Below, one piece after another: positions 6,079 to 9,084 of a stretch of DNA of 9,084 nucleotides. Within the stretch, counting starts at the first letter, position 1. Each line of letters begins with the position of its first letter. A program made the translations under genes and the position numbers. The DNA lies in assembly GCA_017477005.1 (NCBI GenBank), contig JAFUXY010000340.1, forward strand, positions 1 through 9,084, in the 5' to 3' direction. A model generated the notes under the pieces. It did no database searches, was not told the DNA's origin, and saw only the letters and a program-made list of their open reading frames with translations. Source of the DNA: Lachnospiraceae bacterium (GTDB taxonomy: Bacteria; Bacillota; Clostridia; Lachnospirales; Lachnospiraceae).

Positions 6079-7431
6079 CTATAAAAACTCCTCCCCATTG
6101 ACCGTGGCGGTGTCGTCTTCTTCCAAAGGAATCACAATGCACTTTCGTCCGTCGATGAAGGTTGTTTCGATGTTGTTCTTGCGTTCGGGACGCGTGCGGA
6201 CGACGATGTCGATGATCTCGCCATCCTCATTGACAAGGCCGAGCCGCAGCAGTTCGTCGCTAAGGCTGGCGACCTTCTCCTGGAGAATTTTCTTTTCCTG
6301 TCGAAGCTCGTTGTTTTTCAGAGCTTTGGCTTCGAAAAGATCCCTTGCCTCGAGTTCTTCCGCCGGGACGATCTGGGCGTACTCCGAAGCAACCTTGGTC
6401 GAGCGGGTTTCATTGAGGCCGCTGTCCTCAAGGATTTCGGCAATGTCGGTTTCGGAGAGGAGAACCGGACGCTCCTGTCCCTCCGCTTCTTCCTTCTGCG
6501 AGGCATAATCATGCATATTTTGCTGCACATCCAAAAGCACGCCCGGCGTCTCTTCGCTTTCTTCTCCCACGACTTTGGCCACAAGTCCCAAAAAGCCCAA
6601 TCGTTTTTGCGTGGCGGTGAATCTGGATTCAACCTGTAATCCCATCTCCCAGAAATTGACAGGCGGCTCTTTGGGATTCTTGGTATAGGCCAGCAAATGG
6701 TGGATATCGGAGCTGCGTTCGGAAAAACAGGGGAAGGTGAAGCCGCACTCCGTCGGGCTAACCGTCCAATCCCGGGTGAGCGGCGCGATGTTGTTTTCCG
6801 CCGGATGATATCCGAGCCCGCCCTTTGACAGCTTGACCGGGCAGATACAGACGATCAGGTATTCATATACCTCGTCCGAATCGCCCAAAAGCAGATTGTC
6901 GGTGGTCTTGATCGGAATATCATAGGTATCATAAAACAGCAGAATCAGATAATGATCGACCGTATCGTAGGTGTCGATGATGCGGTCGTAGAATTCTTCC
7001 AGTAGTGCGTCGTCCTCTAAATGGGAGCTCCGCAGCGCCAAAAGCAGATCCTGCATACCAGAAGCAGGCTCGTTCATTTCAATAATCTCCCCGGCGTTTT
7101 CCGAAAGAGTAGTGCCTTCGTCGTTTCCGGAAGATGCTGTTTCTCCGGCAATATCCGAAGAGGCCGTTTCTCCTGTATGCTTCAAAGGTGGAGTGGCTCC
7201 GGCCGACGCGAAGGCGAGCTCGAGCAGATTGTTTCCCGGAGCGCCCGACAGCGCTTTGTTGGCCAGATCGAGGTATTTGTGTGCCTCGTCCTCTTCGAGA
7301 TTCAGAAAATGCTTTGTGAAAGAGGTAATCTTTTCTTTTTGTTCGCTGACATAGCATCCCGCCAACCGGGTAATCGTGGTCTTGTCTATTTTCAGCCGCC
7401 GTTTGATCTCGGCGATATCTTTTTTGTTCAT
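6079..7431 (-). CDS. DUF4317 family protein with low-complexity insert
   Basis: A 450-residue soluble protein of unknown function. The N-terminus MNKKDIAEIKRRLK and the segments GCYVSEQKEKI, LSGAPGNNLLEL, YLILLFYDTYDIPIKT, DEVYEYLIVCICPVKLSKGGLGY and FPCFSERSSDIHHLLAYTKNPKEP are the signature of DUF4317, a family common in Clostridia. The start at 7431 has AAGGAG eight bases upstream; the open frame continues to 7530 but has no such site. Residues 76-125 are a Ser/Thr/Gly/Glu-rich insert with repeated GETASS, placed between the conserved N-terminal region and the helical core; I believe the usual linker here is short. A coiled coil is likely at about 357-398 (AEELEARDLFEAKALKNNEL onward). No function can be assigned. 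The HAD gene lies 121 bases upstream on the same strand. Confidence 0.85.
   Translation of the reverse strand: MNKKDIAEIKRRLKIDKTTITRLAGCYVSEQKEKITSFTKHFLNLEEDEAHKYLDLANKALSGAPGNNLLELAFASAGATPPLKHTGETASSDIAGETASSGNDEGTTLSENAGEIIEMNEPASGMQDLLLALRSSHLEDDALLEEFYDRIIDTYDTVDHYLILLFYDTYDIPIKTTDNLLLGDSDEVYEYLIVCICPVKLSKGGLGYHPAENNIAPLTRDWTVSPTECGFTFPCFSERSSDIHHLLAYTKNPKEPPVNFWEMGLQVESRFTATQKRLGFLGLVAKVVGEESEETPGVLLDVQQNMHDYASQKEEAEGQERPVLLSETDIAEILEDSGLNETRSTKVASEYAQIVPAEELEARDLFEAKALKNNELRQEKKILQEKVASLSDELLRLGLVNEDGEIIDIVVRTRPERKNNIETTFIDGRKCIVIPLEEDDTATVNGEEFL
7129..7173 (-). repeat. Short tandem direct repeat encoding GETASS twice in DUF4317
   Basis: On the minus strand GGAGAAACGGCCTCTTC (7173-7157) recurs 27 bases later as GGAGAAACAGCATCTTC, with 15 of 17 bases equal. 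It encodes residues 87-92 and 96-101 of the DUF4317 protein. It looks like local duplication expanding a linker. Confidence 0.5.
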
Positions 7432-7552
7432 ATTCTTCTCCTTGTGGTTTTGATCGCATGGGAGTAAAAATGGAGGCAGGTTTTTGCATTCGTGCTGCGA
7501 TTTGGCATAAAGGAAATACCCACAGGACAAACTCGCTTTACTCGGCGTTTTC

Positions 7553-8107
7553 TTATATTTTCACCCTCGAATGGAGGACGCTGCCTCTGGTTTCGGACTG
7601 GTCCAGCCGTCCCTGCTGCACGAACTTCCGGAAAGCCGTGCTGTTTAATATCTCGATCGACCGGGCGGCGTTCTTTTTCGTCAGTCCGTTGAAAAAGGAG
7701 GTGCGAACCAGAAACGAGCTGAGCGGCTTCATGTCCTTGTCGTCGTCTAGGATCAGGATGGCTTCGATATCCAGTTCCTGATGCTCTTTGATCCATGCCG
7801 CAATCTCGCTGCCGCGGTAGGCGGTGTCAAACATAGGCGTATATCCGATGATCTCGATACCGCATTCCGCCAATTTCTGTTCGAGCAGCAGATAATCCGT
7901 GGCATCCGAGGTCTTTTTTCCCGCCGCATAATCGTAATATCCTTTCCGCCAGGAGGAAGAGAGCACGACCTTCGCGCCGGTCGCTTCGATGATTTCGCAG
8001 AGCAGCTGCAGCCGATCCTCTTCAACGAAGTAGTAGCCGCTGGGAGTGTGTACCTTGCAGCCCGCATGATTCAATACGCCATCGACATCTAAAAAAATGA
8101 GCTTCAT
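7553..8107 (-). CDS. HAD-fold protein of the Swiss Army Knife RNA-repair HAD type
   Basis: A 184-residue cytoplasmic protein. Motif I is IFLDVDGVLN (D7 nucleophile, D9 general acid). Motif II is VVLSSSWR (S50-S52). YRGSEIAAWI (97-106) precedes motif IV, ILDDDKDM (119-126). The SSSWR and RGxEIxxWI signatures match the HAD domain first described in Swiss Army Knife RNA repair proteins, many of which are standalone. Members are expected to be Mg-dependent phosphohydrolases, possibly acting on nucleic acid ends, but the substrate of this one is unknown. The start has GGGGGA about seven bases upstream. It is the first gene of the minus-strand block, behind a good promoter (8152-8180). The C-terminal 20 residues (RLDQSETRGSVLHSRVKI) look like a disordered tail. 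Confidence 0.85.
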   Translation of the reverse strand: MKLIFLDVDGVLNHAGCKVHTPSGYYFVEEDRLQLLCEIIEATGAKVVLSSSWRKGYYDYAAGKKTSDATDYLLLEQKLAECGIEIIGYTPMFDTAYRGSEIAAWIKEHQELDIEAILILDDDKDMKPLSSFLVRTSFFNGLTKKNAARSIEILNSTAFRKFVQQGRLDQSETRGSVLHSRVKI

Positions 8108-8151
8108 AACACATCCCCCTTTCGCGTTTGAATGTAGTCTATCGACTCATT

Positions 8152-8180
8152 ATCATATCGCAAATCCCATCGATTATCAA
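8152..8180 (-). promoter_or_regulatory. Sigma-A promoter for the HAD gene
   Basis: On the minus strand TTGATA (8175-8180), a 17-base spacer, then TATGAT (8152-8157): five of six matches in each hexamer at ideal spacing. The start point would be near 8145, giving a leader of about 38 nt. Confidence 0.7.
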
Positions 8181-8195
8181 CAAATCCATCGGATT
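8163..8195. promoter_or_regulatory. Repeated dyad at the HAD promoter, possible operator
   Basis: AATCC-ATC-GGATT (8183-8195) is a perfect 5-bp dyad just upstream of the -35. AATCCCATCGATT (8163-8175) is a near copy inside the promoter spacer, 20 bases away (about two helical turns). The pair could bind a dimeric repressor across the promoter. The regulator is unknown and the signal is short. Confidence 0.3.
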
Positions 8196-8273
8196 ATTTT
8201 GGAAAACGCTGATCAAAGTGTGTTGGCCCGGTGGGGATGATTTTGAGGAAATACGATTAAATTGCCACTTTCT

Positions 8274-8302
8274 TTGACGATTTGTGACTGTTATAGTATG
8301 AT
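8274..8302 (+). promoter_or_regulatory. Sigma-A promoter for the macrodomain gene
   Basis: TTGACG (8274-8279), a 17-base spacer, TATGAT (8297-8302): five of six matches in each hexamer. Transcription would begin near 8309, leaving a leader of about 53 nt. That leader carries a small hairpin ATTGTT-ACTA-AACAAT (8325-8340), then GAGG (8351-8354) seven bases before the ATG. The rest of the 254-base divergent gap shows nothing else convincing. Confidence 0.75.
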
Positions 8303-8361
8303 GACGGAGAGGAAAAAGAAAGGAATTGTTACTAAACAATCAAAATTGGCGAGGAAAACAT

Positions 8362-9084
8362 ATGAAAGAAAAAATGACACAGGATCAGCGGTTGGATTAT
8401 CTGGTCGAGGAATTTTTGGAGGATTCCGGAGAATACAGGGATGTGAAAATCCCGAAGGGAAGAACTGAAAAGCAGCAAATATTGCGTTCGTTGATGAATG
8501 TCCGGATGCCCAAAGGACTTTCCGGAGAGGTTTTGGAGGTTCAGGACGCCTATCTTGCAGCAAGGGCAGCAGAAAAAGGGGTTGTCGATGTAGAGGATAT
8601 TCCGACGATACAGACGCATCTTTCGATTTGGCATGGGGATATTACCCGTCTCAAAGCAGATGCGATCGTGAACGCAGCCAATTCGCAAATGCTCGGATGC
8701 TTCGTGCCTTGCCATAGCTGTATTGATAATTGTATTCACACTTATGCAGGCGTTCAGCTGCGGGCAGAATGCCATCGCCAGATGCAGGATTTGCGCAGAA
8801 AATACGGGAGGGATTATGAGCAGCCCACAGCTGTGCCAATGTTGACGGATGCTTTCAACCTCCCCGCGAAAAAGGTAATTCATATCGTCGGGCCGATCGT
8901 GCCACCGGGAGCAGATTTTGATGCGCTTGGCAGACAGAAGGAGAAATTGGAAAGGGATCTTTCAGATTGTTACCGCAATACGCTGGATATATGTGCAGAG
9001 CAAGGATTGAAAAGTGTAGCGTTCTGCTGTATTTCCACCGGCGTGTTTCATTTCCCAAACCGACGGGCGGCCGAGATTGCGACC
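8362..9084 (+). CDS. Zinc-dependent macrodomain protein-ADP-ribose hydrolase (partial, 3' end outside window)
   Basis: An open frame of 241 codons to the window edge; family members are about 265-270 residues, so only the last few tens are missing. Residues 1-85 form the helical N-terminal extension typical of the zinc-type macrodomains. The macro core starts at LSIWHGDITRLKADAIVNAA (87-106), with the ADP-ribose-binding NAANS. LGCFVPCHSCIDNCIHTYAG carries C113-x4-H118-x-C120, matching the Cys-His-Cys zinc site next to the substrate pocket. ISTGVFHFP (224-232) is the diphosphate-binding loop. Related enzymes of staphylococci and streptococci remove ADP-ribose from proteins modified by class M sirtuins (SirTM), with which they are often co-transcribed together with a GcvH-like carrier. 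Nothing downstream is visible here to confirm that. The gene has its own promoter at 8274-8302 and is divergent from the HAD gene. Confidence 0.93.
   Translation, partial: MKEKMTQDQRLDYLVEEFLEDSGEYRDVKIPKGRTEKQQILRSLMNVRMPKGLSGEVLEVQDAYLAARAAEKGVVDVEDIPTIQTHLSIWHGDITRLKADAIVNAANSQMLGCFVPCHSCIDNCIHTYAGVQLRAECHRQMQDLRRKYGRDYEQPTAVPMLTDAFNLPAKKVIHIVGPIVPPGADFDALGRQKEKLERDLSDCYRNTLDICAEQGLKSVAFCCISTGVFHFPNRRAAEIAT

Noticed and set aside
7432..7530. N-terminal extension of DUF4317 upstream of 7431
   Set aside because: The family signature begins at MNKKDIAEI, and AAGGAG lies just before that ATG; the extension has no ribosome binding site.
8332..8883. 183-codon open frame antisense to the macrodomain gene
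   Set aside because: The macrodomain reading has definitive family motifs and a promoter.

Overview
The window looks like chromosome from a low-GC-type Gram-positive anaerobe, most likely a member of the Clostridia, with a base composition near 50% GC. The evidence is strong AGGAGG-type ribosome binding sites, sigma-A-like promoters, a DUF4317 protein, a ferredoxin-less DUF4445/RACo-like ASKHA ATPase and a zinc-type macrodomain; genus cannot be resolved from the sequence. No rRNA, tRNA, insertion sequence, prophage gene or CRISPR array was seen.

Layout. (1) 1-337, minus strand: start of a response-regulator gene running off the left edge. (2) 338-740: a 403-base divergent intergenic region. 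It contains a nearly fully base-paired 199-nt element (367-565) that folds by eye into a four-way junction closed by a perfect 17-bp stem. (3) 741-4841, plus strand: four tightly packed genes, namely a REC/degenerate-GGDEF/EAL cyclic-di-GMP phosphodiesterase, a lone HPt phosphotransfer protein, a TtcA-like tRNA thiolation enzyme and an exported HExxH protein. The last three are joined by 4-base ATGA stop/start overlaps. (4) 4852-8107, minus strand: a RACo-like ASKHA ATPase without its iron-sulfur domain, a DUF4317 protein with a low-complexity insert, and a small HAD phosphatase-like protein. (5) 8108-8361: a divergent promoter region with two good sigma-A promoters. (6) 8362 to the right edge, plus strand: a zinc-dependent macrodomain ADP-ribosyl hydrolase cut off by the window end.

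How the parts may work together. The left half looks like a phosphorelay/cyclic-di-GMP module: two receiver proteins on either side of the intergenic element and an HPt protein that could pass phosphate between receivers, with the output being cyclic-di-GMP hydrolysis by an intact EAL domain. The coupling of this module to a tRNA thiolation gene and an exported putative metalloprotease is unexplained. The right half holds metabolic or repair proteins. The macrodomain belongs to the group that elsewhere reverses SirTM-type protein ADP-ribosylation, so the sequence just past the right edge is worth inspecting for a class M sirtuin.

The most unusual item is the 367-565 element. Its three G-U wobbles and a tandem G-A motif favour a plus-strand RNA, but no plus-strand promoter was found for it. 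A structured 5' leader of the minus-strand regulator gene, or a small MITE-like DNA repeat, remain possible.
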